From the NCBI GenBank assembly GCA_964383905.1, contig CAYLJO010000209.1, forward strand, positions 1-10,770: a stretch of 10,770 bases of DNA. Direction: 5' to 3'. Both the position numbers and the translations under genes were made by a program. Below the pieces are notes generated by a model. The model worked only from the letters and a program-made list of their open reading frames with translations. It searched no databases and had not been told where the DNA came from. Below, piece by piece: positions 1 to 6,545 of the stretch. Position 1 is the stretch's first letter. Each line of letters opens with the position of its first letter. This DNA is from CAYLJO01 sp964383905. Lineage in GTDB: Bacteria; Acidobacteriota; Blastocatellia; Pyrinomonadales; Pyrinomonadaceae.

Positions 1-675
1 CACGACATCCCCGTGCGCCAAGAAGCATAAGGAGGGAATGAATGAACGATTGATCTTACACAATCAGTAATTCCGTTTACCTATTCCAGGTAGGGACGAG
101 CCTTTGAACCGTAACGCTTGTTGGATACTCGACAGGCGTGAAAGAGCTGGTTCAAAAAGGTGCGATGAGGCGCGATGCAAGCCGCCAAGAGGTCGTACTT
201 GGCTAAGAGGTAGCATGGTGAGACAAAACGAAGCGGGTTTCCACCTACGGGAAACGTGGACCCTGCCCCGTAATAACTTGCATACTCATGTGCCAACCAC
301 ACATGAGTCTACGGGGCAGCGGACGAACTCCGAAGCAATATGGGATGGCATTAAGAGTTGCCCAAGCCGGGATCTCTGATAACGGCGTAAGTTGGAGCAG
401 GTCAACCTGGGCTACCCTGCTCCCGTCCGGAATACCGCAAAGAGCGGGATGGGTGTGGCTGTAACCGCCACCTAAACTATTTCGTAGAGTCCCTCCTTAT
501 GAACTTGGGAGGCTGATAGAGGGATGACAAGGCGAGCAGTCCACCGAAGGCCTCTGTCAGCGTCGGAGCGGCCATAGTAATCCGGGGTTGGGAAAGCCAG
601 CCACATGGTGAAGGGCCGCAGTTCGTCACTACTTCCAGCGCAAAGGTAACCGAATGCCAACAGGGAGGAATCTCC

Positions 676-2331
676 ATGAATGTCGGTGAAATGCAACGGA
701 AACTCAGCCTATGGGCGATGCAGAACAAGGAACATCGGTTCTTTGATCTGTATCACCTGCTTTATGACCAGGATTGGCTGCGATTGGCTCATGATCGTGT
801 CGCGCAGAACGCCGGCAGTAAGACGGCCGGATGTGACGGCATCAACATGAAACTCTTCGATGAGAAACTGGAGAGAAATCTCCAGCAGCTGGCCGGGGAG
901 TTGAAGTCGCAGTCGTATGAACCGCAACCAGTCCGTCGGGTCTACATTCCGAAAACTGAGGGTAAGGTGCGCCCATTGGGCATCCATTCCATCAGAGATC
1001 GGATTGTACAAGAAGCCCTCCGGATGATTCTGGAACCCATTTACGAGGCCGACTTCGATCAACACTCCTATGGCTTCCGTCCGAACCGCTGCACGATGGA
1101 TGCCGTCAAACGTGTCGCGGCCAGTACCCTCGGGCACAACACCTACTACTGGGTGATCGAGGGCGATCTGTCCTCGTACTTTGACACGATCTGTCACCGG
1201 AAACTGATGAAAATCATCCGGCGGCGAATCGCAGATCAAAAGCTTCTTTGCTTGATCTGGAAGTATCTGCGGGCCGGTGTGATGGAAGGCAAGCTATTCA
1301 AGGACACAAAGACCGGCATCGCCCAAGGAGGGATAGTTAGTCCGCTATTTGCCAATGTGTATCTCCATCAACTGGATAACTACATGAAGAGGTACACAGA
1401 ACTCTCACCTTATGCAAGGAGCAGGAGAAGAGGTAATGGCATGGCCAACTATATCTATTCCCGCTACTGCGACGATTTTGTTCTCCTCTGTAATGGCACG
1501 CGAGCACAAGCCGAAGCAATGAAAGAGGAACTGTATCATTTCCTCAAGACGCTTCGGCTGAAACTCTCAAAGGAGAAAACCAGAGTCACGCACCTCAACG
1601 ACGGGTTCAAGTTCCTTGGATTCTGGATTCAGAGAAGACTGAATGCACGTCGAGAACTCAAGACTAACCTCTTGATTCCCCAGGACGCCATTGCGAAGCT
1701 CAAGGCAAAGATCGACTTGATCACCGCCCCGGGCACGCATCAGGAATCGCTGAATGCCAAAATCCTGGCACTCAACAGGGTCATCTCCGGGTGGTGCCGA
1801 TATTACCAATATACGGGAAGAGCAACGACACAGTTCAGCAAACTGAGTCCTTTCGTCTTCTGGAAATTGGTTCACTGGATCGGCAGAAAGTACAAATGCT
1901 CATCGCCGGAAGTGATGAAACGATACTATGTCGGAAGCTCCTTAGCGACCGGTCAATATCGTCTCCTCATGCCAAATGAGTTCAAGACGCGCAAATATAT
2001 GCCAAGCGTCTGTAAACCCAACCCGTATCTGATGCAGGAATGTCGGCTCGAAAGAGAAGAACTTCCTGATGAGAGGTACTGGACAGGATACGAGCAAAGA
2101 CCAGGGACGGAAGACCTCCGCCCGCTGATCTTGGCGAGAGATGGAATGGTGTGTCAGATCTGCGGTGTAGCGGTGATACCAAGCAGATATCAGATTGACC
2201 ATATCAAACCAGTCAAAAGGTTCAAAATCCCTGTTGAAGCAAATCGCCCGGATAATCTCTGGGTGCTTTGTCTGACGTGCCATAAAGCAAAGACTGAAGC
2301 CGAGCGGCGAATGGAAAGCCGGATGCGTTGA
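676..2331 (+). CDS. ltrA: Group II intron reverse transcriptase/maturase with HNH endonuclease
   Basis: This 551-residue protein aids intron splicing and carries out target-primed reverse transcription. RT motifs run in order: PKTEGKVRPLG (92-102), the catalytic Asp in EGDLSSYFD (D164), AQGGIVSP (216-223) and the active site YCDD (264-267, a variant of YADD). FKFLGF (311-316) follows. The maturase X domain spans about 340-410 and includes ISGWCRYYQYTG. The C-terminus is an HNH endonuclease with zinc-binding CxxC at 493-496, DH at 508-509 and CLTCH at 532-536. Length and domain order are those of a full-length bacterial maturase. The start is supported by GGGAGG seven bases upstream of ATG. 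The stop codon (2329-2331) lies inside domain V, as is common in compact introns. No frameshift or missing catalytic residue was seen. Confidence 0.96.
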   Translation: MNVGEMQRKLSLWAMQNKEHRFFDLYHLLYDQDWLRLAHDRVAQNAGSKTAGCDGINMKLFDEKLERNLQQLAGELKSQSYEPQPVRRVYIPKTEGKVRPLGIHSIRDRIVQEALRMILEPIYEADFDQHSYGFRPNRCTMDAVKRVAASTLGHNTYYWVIEGDLSSYFDTICHRKLMKIIRRRIADQKLLCLIWKYLRAGVMEGKLFKDTKTGIAQGGIVSPLFANVYLHQLDNYMKRYTELSPYARSRRRGNGMANYIYSRYCDDFVLLCNGTRAQAEAMKEELYHFLKTLRLKLSKEKTRVTHLNDGFKFLGFWIQRRLNARRELKTNLLIPQDAIAKLKAKIDLITAPGTHQESLNAKILALNRVISGWCRYYQYTGRATTQFSKLSPFVFWKLVHWIGRKYKCSSPEVMKRYYVGSSLATGQYRLLMPNEFKTRKYMPSVCKPNPYLMQECRLEREELPDERYWTGYEQRPGTEDLRPLILARDGMVCQICGVAVIPSRYQIDHIKPVKRFKIPVEANRPDNLWVLCLTCHKAKTEAERRMESRMR

Positions 2332-2406
2332 GAAGGCGCATGTCCGGTTTGGAAGGGGGAGTGGGGAAACGTGCTCAAGGAGTAACGCGCCTTGCTCCTA
2401 CCTTAC
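2316..2406 (+). ncRNA. Group II intron domains V and VI
   Basis: Domain V is the hairpin at 2316-2350. The lower stem is AAGCCGGA (2316-2323) with TCCGGTTT (2343-2350), the upper stem is TGCG with CGCA, and there is a GAGA-type tip and the usual two-base bulge (TG, 2341-2342). The catalytic AGC triad is 2317-2319. Domain VI pairs roughly AAGGGGGAG after 2352 with CTCCTACCTT near the 3' end, leaving A2400 bulged as the likely branch point. This is the strongest RNA evidence that the element is a group II intron and that its 3' end is retained. Confidence 0.85.
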
Positions 2407-2582
2407 TCAGTCAATGGCAGAGCGTCTCGCTTAAGCTTCGCCGGGCGCTCATGTTCCACTCCATCTTTCATTCCACTGCATAAACCACTCCGCTTCCGCG
2501 CACTACGTTCTACTCCGCAAACACGCCCCCGGTACAATGTCAGCTCGCATCTGTCAACCGCCTTTCTTGAAATTGACAACCT
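2407..2582. other. 3' exon and intergenic region, no clear gene
   Basis: This is the DNA into which the intron inserted. On the minus strand an ATG-started reading frame begins MKDGVEHERPAK and is open to the intron boundary. If the intron is removed it continues through ..LPLTE into GMS, encoded by bases 1-12. I do not recognise the product. A minus-strand TTGACA occurs near 2541-2546 without a convincing -10 partner. Nothing else was identified. Confidence 0.35.
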
Positions 2583-2711
2583 TCAACCTGCAGCACCGAC
2601 AAAGCCTCGGGCCACTGAAGCAATCTCATCCGCCACCGTGTCCAACGCGAAATGGCCGGCGTCAAATTCGCATCGTCTTACCTCCGCTAGCCAGTTATTG
2701 AGCGGATTGCG
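2583..2711 (-). pseudogene. C-terminal tail of an alpha/beta hydrolase
   Basis: A short minus-strand reading frame ends at the stop codon 2585-2583 and contains FDAGHFALDTVADEIA followed by SVARGF. In alpha/beta-fold hydrolases (haloalkane dehalogenase or epoxide hydrolase type) a D-x-GHFALE-x-x-x-EI segment holds the catalytic histidine and the last helix. Here the His is present, but everything before about residue 15 of the tail is missing. The frame closes just upstream, at the end of the alcohol dehydrogenase gene, so no full-length gene is possible here. I read it as a deletion remnant. The left boundary of the homologous part is uncertain. Confidence 0.6.
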
Positions 2712-2724
2712 TCGTTGGCCAACT

Positions 2725-3759
2725 TCACATCGTCAGAACAACGCGGAACTGCGCCTCGCCGCTGATCATGCGCGCGTAAGCCTCGGCCGCTCGTTCGAGC
2801 GGGTATGTTTCAATCATGGGGCGCACGCCGCTCAGTTCAGCGAAGCGCAGCGTGTCCTCGGAGTCAACCGGTGTCCCCGAGGCCCAGCCTTGAATCGCTC
2901 GACTGCCACTGATGAGCTGTATTGGCGTGACCTCGATGGGGTCAAAATCCGCGCCCACGACCATGAGTTTGCCGTTCGGCCCCAGTCCGTCGATCAACTC
3001 CGACATCGCTTTCGCGCTTGGGGCCGTCGCGAGAATGACCTGTGCGCCGCCCATCTCTTGCAACGCCTCTGCCGCGTTCGTCGCTCTGCTGTCGATGTAC
3101 ACGCTCGCTCCCAGTTTCTTTGCGAGCGCCGCGTTTTCCGATCCTCGCCCGATCGCCGCGACCCTATAACCAAACTTGTTCGCGAATTGAATTCCGAGGT
3201 GACCAAGACCGCCGATGCCCTGCACCGCGACGAGGTCGCCGGGGGACGCGCCGCTGTGCCGCAACGCGTTGAAGGTGGTAATGCCAGCGCAGAGCAGCGG
3301 CGCGGCTTCGACGTCACTTAGACTCTCCGGTATGGCCGCCAGCGCTTCCACGGGAGCCACCATGTATTGCTGATAACCGCCGTCATAGCTGATGCCAGGA
3401 ATTTTCAGATTCCGGCAATTGCGAAAATCTCCGCGCCGGCACTCGTGACACGTGTTGTCCTGACCGCCGTGCCAGCCGACACCGACGCGCTGACCCTTTG
3501 TCCACTCGGAAACACCGGCCCCGAGTTCGTCAATGATGCCCACGACTTCGTGTCCCGGAACGCGGGGATACTGGATTCCGGGCGACAAGCCTTCTTTCGT
3601 AAGCACGTCGCTGTGGCAGACGCCACAGGCCTGCACCTTGATCCGCACGTGTCCGACACCGGGGTCAGGAATCTCACGCTCGACGATCTGGAAATCTGCT
3701 CCCGGCGCCGGAATCTGCGCGACCTTCATCGGCGCTGTTGCGACTTTTGTCGTTGACAT
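2725..3759 (-). CDS. Zinc-dependent alcohol dehydrogenase (MDR superfamily)
   Basis: This cytosolic oxidoreductase probably interconverts an alcohol and an aldehyde using NAD(P)(H); the substrate cannot be told. It has 344 residues, normal for the medium-chain family. Catalytic zinc ligands are C45 (in ACGVCHSD), H70 (PGHE) and C157 (LLCAG). The Rossmann motif GIGGLGHLG is at 181-189, and GRG at 204-206 in the cofactor loop could suit NADP. The structural zinc loop reads D-x-x-C-x-x-C-x7-C (D101, C104, C107, C115), so Asp replaces the usual first Cys. From memory, this variant occurs in a known subgroup of the family. AGGAGG lies four bases before the ATG. No operon partner is present: the next minus-strand genes are more than 500 bases upstream, and a broken hydrolase follows. 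Confidence 0.93.
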   Translation of the reverse strand: MSTTKVATAPMKVAQIPAPGADFQIVEREIPDPGVGHVRIKVQACGVCHSDVLTKEGLSPGIQYPRVPGHEVVGIIDELGAGVSEWTKGQRVGVGWHGGQDNTCHECRRGDFRNCRNLKIPGISYDGGYQQYMVAPVEALAAIPESLSDVEAAPLLCAGITTFNALRHSGASPGDLVAVQGIGGLGHLGIQFANKFGYRVAAIGRGSENAALAKKLGASVYIDSRATNAAEALQEMGGAQVILATAPSAKAMSELIDGLGPNGKLMVVGADFDPIEVTPIQLISGSRAIQGWASGTPVDSEDTLRFAELSGVRPMIETYPLERAAEAYARMISGEAQFRVVLTM

Positions 3760-4042
3760 AAATCCTCCTGTGAATGTTCAGCCATGGTTGAAAAACAGAT
3801 ACTACCACTGATTTGTCGGTGAGCAACCGAAATGATTGTTCCACGAAAATCGCCGCAGGGAACATTGATTGCGTATGTCTGCAAACCTGTGATCTGTTTC
3901 GCCACTCTAGCTTGCAGGCCCAGGACGGGATGCTCGAGGGCCGCCTCTACCGCGAGGCCGTGTCGCCGGCGCCTGTGGGATTATCTGTTCGCGCTGTTGT
4001 TCTTTCTTCCTGCGCCGTTTCTCAACTAAGAAGTTTTGAGAC
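3760..4042. other. Intergenic region, no recognised gene
   Basis: This lies between the alcohol dehydrogenase start and the truncated hicB. It contains the ribosome binding site of the dehydrogenase next to 3759 and presumably its promoter, but I could not pick one. A plus-strand frame ending about 4029 encodes a hydrophobic stretch (LWDYLFALLFFLPAPFLN). It has no start signal or family resemblance and may be a scrap or chance. Confidence 0.3.
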
Positions 4043-4102
4043 CTAATCTATCGCCGAGAAGGATCCATCTTCATCCTGTTCAATCAGAACACGATATTTC
4101 AT
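4043..4102 (-). pseudogene. hicB: Truncated hicB-type antitoxin (first 19 codons)
   Basis: On the minus strand GGAGG precedes an ATG (4102-4100), followed by MKYRVLIEQDEDGSFSAID and then TAG. The first 15 residues are the typical start of HicB antitoxins: a short beta strand, then E-x-D-E-DG-x-F, the beginning of the degenerate RNase-H-like fold. Residues after GSF do not match, and the frame closes at once, so the gene is broken at about 4055. No hicA toxin is seen beside it. It begins about 50 bases after the core of the attC-like site, where a cassette gene normally starts, so it is probably the remnant of the next cassette. Confidence 0.6.
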
Positions 4103-4150
4103 GTGCAACCTCCAACAACATTCTCCGTACAATGCTCGCAGAGAGCAAGC

Positions 4151-4250
4151 GACTAACGACAAAGCTCAGCAGGCGGCTCACGCCGGAGGGGTGCTGAGGC
4201 ACGAACAACTTCACTCGCACGGGCCAATCTGCTAAAGCGGCTTGTTAGCC
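4151..4250 (-). repeat. attC-like integron recombination site
   Basis: Read on the minus strand, this 100-base element starts GGCTAAC (4250-4244) and ends GTTAGTC (4157-4151), an imperfectly complementary pair. Inside, TTTAGCAG pairs with CTGCTGAG (two wobbles) as the L arms, separated from the outer arms by unpaired spacers of about seven bases. The central part has smaller hairpins. This layout (R'', spacer, L'', variable terminal structure, L', spacer, R') and length fit integron attC sites. It sits 20 bases after the stop codon of the SMI1/KNR4 gene in the same orientation, as cassettes do. The core departs from GTTRRRY at one base, so an unrelated repeat or decayed site remains possible. 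Confidence 0.6.
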
Positions 4251-4270
4251 CCTGGCACGGCCGAACCGGC

Positions 4271-4870
4271 CTACCGCCTGGGTCCGACGATGCCGTAGCC
4301 CTCCTTGTAGCGATACTTCCCTGACTCCAGGCCATCCGCAAGCTGATGGAGGTAATCGGACAAGGACCGGGCGATCAGCTCTCGCCGCCCGCTCTCATGC
4401 CACACGCTGATGACCTGACCGCTCCTGCCCGCTTCGGCAGGCGCCATATCGATGCACTGGAAATCCCCGCCCCCGTTGCCGGCGATTGGAATCCAGCCAC
4501 AGTTCCACCAGTCGGCGCGAATGCCGGCCGCCGGCTGGCCGGACTGGCCGGCGAACTCGCCAATATCGATCAGGTGTTTCCAACTTGCCCAGTCTGATCG
4601 GACCTCTTCGAGGGGTAATGGGCTGAATGCAATTTCGTCCCATCCGCTGGCATCGGAACTCGGGAACAGGCCGAGGTCGTGGCTCCCGTCGTGGAGCCGA
4701 TAGAACTGCTTCAGCTCTTCGGGAAAGCTCAACCCGAGGAGGCGCTCGGTTGACTGAATTTCCGCTTCGGGGGCGGCGGGGCGGAGTTTGTCGAGGGCAT
4801 CTGGCCAGTTCTTGAGCAGCCACGCCTCGATGCGCGACCAGGTAGGAATAATCTGGTTTGTGTTGGCCAT
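4271..4870 (-). CDS. SMI1/KNR4 family protein
   Basis: This 199-residue soluble protein belongs to the SMI1/KNR4 (SUKH-like) superfamily. Bacterial members include immunity proteins against secreted or contact-dependent toxins and many orphans of unknown role. Visible family features are W-x-R-IEAWL (12-18), LSFPEELKQFYRLHDGS (about 47-63), the WIPIAGNGGGDFQCIDMAP core (about 126-144), GQVI (150-153), and a C-terminal SLSDYLHQLADGLESGKY helix. Length is normal and nothing is missing. GAGGG lies upstream of the ATG at a usable distance. No toxin gene is adjacent. The gene stands alone between a GTTAGCC core (4915-4909) and an attC-like site, so it is best read as a single-gene integron cassette. 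Family members are common in such cassettes (general knowledge). An immunity role is inference. Confidence 0.88.
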   Translation of the reverse strand: MANTNQIIPTWSRIEAWLLKNWPDALDKLRPAAPEAEIQSTERLLGLSFPEELKQFYRLHDGSHDLGLFPSSDASGWDEIAFSPLPLEEVRSDWASWKHLIDIGEFAGQSGQPAAGIRADWWNCGWIPIAGNGGGDFQCIDMAPAEAGRSGQVISVWHESGRRELIARSLSDYLHQLADGLESGKYRYKEGYGIVGPRR

Positions 4871-4908
4871 AGGTGCCCTCGGCTGTTGCGTGGACTACCG
4901 GCAAAGCC

Positions 4909-4915
4909 GGCTAAC
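4909..4915 (-). other. Candidate integron core site upstream of the cassette
   Basis: The minus strand reads GTTAGCC here, 38 bases before the SMI1/KNR4 start, complementing the outer arm of the downstream attC-like site. It is followed directly by a small CCGGC-TTT-GCCGG hairpin (4910-4898). I could not find a matching second arm upstream, so this is either an attI-like or secondary insertion site, or chance. Confidence 0.4.
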
Positions 4916-4964
4916 GGTGAAACTGACCGGCGCGACAGGTTCTGGAATTTCAAAACCGCAACTT

Positions 4965-5243
4965 TCATTGCGTCTTTGTCTCACGATGTATCGGTTCAAA
5001 AGAACGGGTTCTGTTTTCAGTGACACTCGATATCGGCTCAGAAAGTCCCCGCACTTGCGCTTCACCAAGCCCCTTTATCACAACTTCCTTCAATTGGGCG
5101 TTGTCGCTGATTTCTTTGACCGTCCACAACACTCGGCCAATAAGAAGCCGCATGACTCCAGCTTCCAGAAATACCCGGAAGGCATTGAAGTAGAACCCTA
5201 TGAGCACTGCTACGGCTACTACGGCGTTGCCGAAGCCGATCAA
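4965..5243 (-). CDS. Unrecognised small protein with one N-terminal membrane segment
   Basis: I do not recognise this 92-residue protein. It begins with a hydrophobic stretch (IGFGNAVVAVAVLIGFYF), then an amphipathic region with alternating charges (FLEAGVMRLLIGRVLWTVKE) and a polar tail rich in Ser, Glu, Arg and Thr. This suggests a small inner-membrane protein with a cytoplasmic tail. No ATG is available in frame; a TTG at 5243 is the likely start, with only a weak GGGA upstream. It follows pcm by 48 bases on the same strand and could be cotranscribed. The reading frame is plausible but not certain to be coding. Confidence 0.45.
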   Translation of the reverse strand: MIGFGNAVVAVAVLIGFYFNAFRVFLEAGVMRLLIGRVLWTVKEISDNAQLKEVVIKGLGEAQVRGLSEPISSVTENRTRSFEPIHRETKTQ

Positions 5244-5291
5244 GGAATTGATTCCCGCATGCCCAATGCTACTGCTACTACGGGTCAGGCG

Positions 5292-6047
5292 TTATTGTCG
5301 CGGTTTACCCACCATCGGCACGAAATGGACCGGCAACATGCTCTCCTCGACCAACCCGTCCCGCGTCCTCCTGATCACCGTCAGCTCCTGGCGGTACCCA
5401 CCCCCCACCGGAACCACCATCCTCCCGTTCGGCGCCAGCTGGTCTATTAACGATCGAGGCACCCGATCCGGTGCGGCCGTCACGATGATCGCGTCGTACG
5501 GGGCGTGTTCGGCCCACCCCTCGTACCCGTTGCCCGCCTTCACGTAAACGTTACTGTAGCCCAACCCGCGGAGAGTCCGGCGGGCTCTTTCGGCCAACTC
5601 CGGGATGATCTCGATGGTGTAAACCTCCTTGGCCAATTCGCCGAGGACGGCCGCTTGATACCCGGAGCCGGTCCCGACCTCCAGCACCTTGGCCTTCGAG
5701 GAGACGCGGGCGGCCTCGGTCATGTAGGCGACGATGTAGGGGAGGGTGATGGTCTGGCCGTAGCCGATCCGCAAGGGGCGGGGCAGGTAGGCTGCACCCG
5801 CTTGCGAGGCGGGAACGAACCGGTGGCGGGGCACCTTCCCCATGGCTTTCAGGACGCGCCTGTCGCTGATGCCGCGCGCCCGCAGTTGTTGCTCCACCAT
5901 GAGTATCCGCTCCCGCTTGAGTTCCTTCTCGGTTCTGTCTGAGCCCTGCGCCGGAAGGTCGGTCGAAGTCTGGGGCCCATCAACAACAGAGGCCGGGATG
6001 CACATGGGTGGGAGGTACAGCAGCGAGATGACGAGTAGCGCGATCAT
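5292..6047 (-). CDS. pcm: Protein-L-isoaspartate O-methyltransferase, probably exported
   Basis: The enzyme transfers a methyl group from S-adenosylmethionine to L-isoaspartyl residues formed by ageing of Asn and Asp, starting their repair. Conserved features are the PCMT signature GYGQTIT (95-101), SAM motif I VLEVGTGSGYQ (121-131), the acidic EI at the end of the next strand (about 146-147), and DAIIVTAAPDRVP (165-177). The core enzyme matches usual length from about residue 40. Before it lies a hydrophobic segment (MIALLVISLLYLPPMCIPAS), which looks like a Sec signal peptide or membrane anchor; the Cys at 16 does not sit in a proper lipobox. The product is therefore probably periplasmic or membrane-attached, unlike the cytosolic Pcm of E. 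coli. GGGAG lies six bases before the ATG. Confidence 0.93.
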   Translation of the reverse strand: MIALLVISLLYLPPMCIPASVVDGPQTSTDLPAQGSDRTEKELKRERILMVEQQLRARGISDRRVLKAMGKVPRHRFVPASQAGAAYLPRPLRIGYGQTITLPYIVAYMTEAARVSSKAKVLEVGTGSGYQAAVLGELAKEVYTIEIIPELAERARRTLRGLGYSNVYVKAGNGYEGWAEHAPYDAIIVTAAPDRVPRSLIDQLAPNGRMVVPVGGGYRQELTVIRRTRDGLVEESMLPVHFVPMVGKPRQ

Positions 6048-6303
6048 AGGATCTCCCTGATGCTCAAGGAAGAGAGGGCGTCACATGAAATGAGCATGTG
6101 GGTTCGAGGGCGGAGTGAATAGTCGCGCAAGCTTTCGGGGGCGGCGCCTATTATCATCTGTGGCCACTGTCCTCACCGAAGCCAACCGCCTGAGGAGCCG
6201 GCTTCATCGGCCGCCTCGGTTGACGAGGAATATACTCGTGAGGCCGGTGCCGCGCAAGGGTGTGACCGCGTTGTCACTCTGCGGCTCGCAGTCTTGAACC
6301 AAC

Positions 6304-6322
6304 GGCTTGATCTGATCAAGCC
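6304..6322. promoter_or_regulatory. Perfect 9-1-9 palindrome, operator-like
   Basis: GGCTTGATCTGATCAAGCC is a perfect inverted repeat around one central base. With no loop it is better suited to binding a dimeric protein than to forming a hairpin. Which gene it would control is unknown; it lies 257 bases upstream of pcm. Confidence 0.35.
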
Positions 6323-6410
6323 ACAACCGCGGATCGTACTGAAGGTGGCTGCACGGGCCGCCAAAGCTTACTTGGCGCGCTCCATGCATGGACAGGTATT
6401 GAGTCAAAGA

Positions 6411-6423
6411 GTACAATTTGTAC
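6411..6423. promoter_or_regulatory. 6-1-6 palindrome, operator-like
   Basis: GTACAATTTGTAC is a perfect inverted repeat around one T, of the size bound by small helix-turn-helix dimers. It lies next to the possible TTG start of the unrecognised 6416-6204 frame. Its function is inference only. Confidence 0.3.
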
Positions 6424-6460
6424 AGTTCCCCTTATCTAAGATCAATCTTTAGAAGCCGGC

Positions 6461-6489
6461 CTTGCCACCTCCTTACAGGAGCGGGCAAG
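6461..6489. repeat. Two-part hairpin
   Basis: CTTGCC (6461-6466) pairs with GGCAAG (6484-6489), and inside it CTCCT (6469-6473) pairs with AGGAG (6477-6481) around a TAC loop, with a two-by-two internal loop between. No T-run follows on either strand, so it is not a standard terminator. It precedes the CBS fragment. Confidence 0.4.
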
Positions 6490-6545
6490 GGTGCAGGTCC
6501 TTCGCCAAGCTGTTTATAGGGTGGGTGAAGGCGCGTTTCGGGCCG

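Larger units (their letters stand above)
13..2406 (+). mobile_element. Group II intron carrying an RT-maturase-HNH ORF
   Basis: A self-splicing retroelement that moves by reverse splicing of its RNA into DNA, followed by reverse transcription. The 5' end is GTGCG at 13-17, matching the group II consensus GUGYG. Structured RNA (domains I-III) fills about 13-660, the maturase ORF lies in domain IV, and domains V and VI follow at 2316-2406. The 3' end is placed after AC at 2405-2406, which fits the AY rule and puts the bulged A2400 seven positions from the end. The upstream exon ends ACGAC-ATCCCC. A GTCGT at 192-196 could serve as EBS2, and GGGAT at 342-346 or 369-373 as EBS1; these pairings are tentative. 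The intact ORF and intact domain V suggest a functional or recently functional element. Both ends are inferred from consensus, not from an empty site. Confidence 0.9.
6048..6545. other. Intergenic region with palindromes, no intact gene
   Basis: This stretch separates divergently oriented genes and probably carries the pcm promoter, which I could not place. A 70-residue minus-strand frame (6416-6204, TTG start, AAGGGGAA about ten bases upstream) is open but matches nothing I know. Two perfect dyads (6304-6322 and 6411-6423) and a hairpin (6461-6489) lie here; they are listed separately. Confidence 0.4.

Noticed and set aside
2392..3321. Long plus-strand open frame of 309 codons
   Set aside because: It is antisense to the alcohol dehydrogenase over most of its length, has an Arg/Ser/Ala-rich composition and no domain; it is a shadow of a GC-rich gene.
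3813..4046. Plus-strand frames upstream of the alcohol dehydrogenase with a hydrophobic end
   Set aside because: There is no ribosome binding site, no homology and overlap with the truncated hicB; kept only as a note in the intergenic entry.
4788..5450. Plus-strand open frame of 220 codons
   Set aside because: It overlaps the SMI1/KNR4 start, the small ORF and the end of pcm on the other strand. No domain or ribosome binding site was seen.
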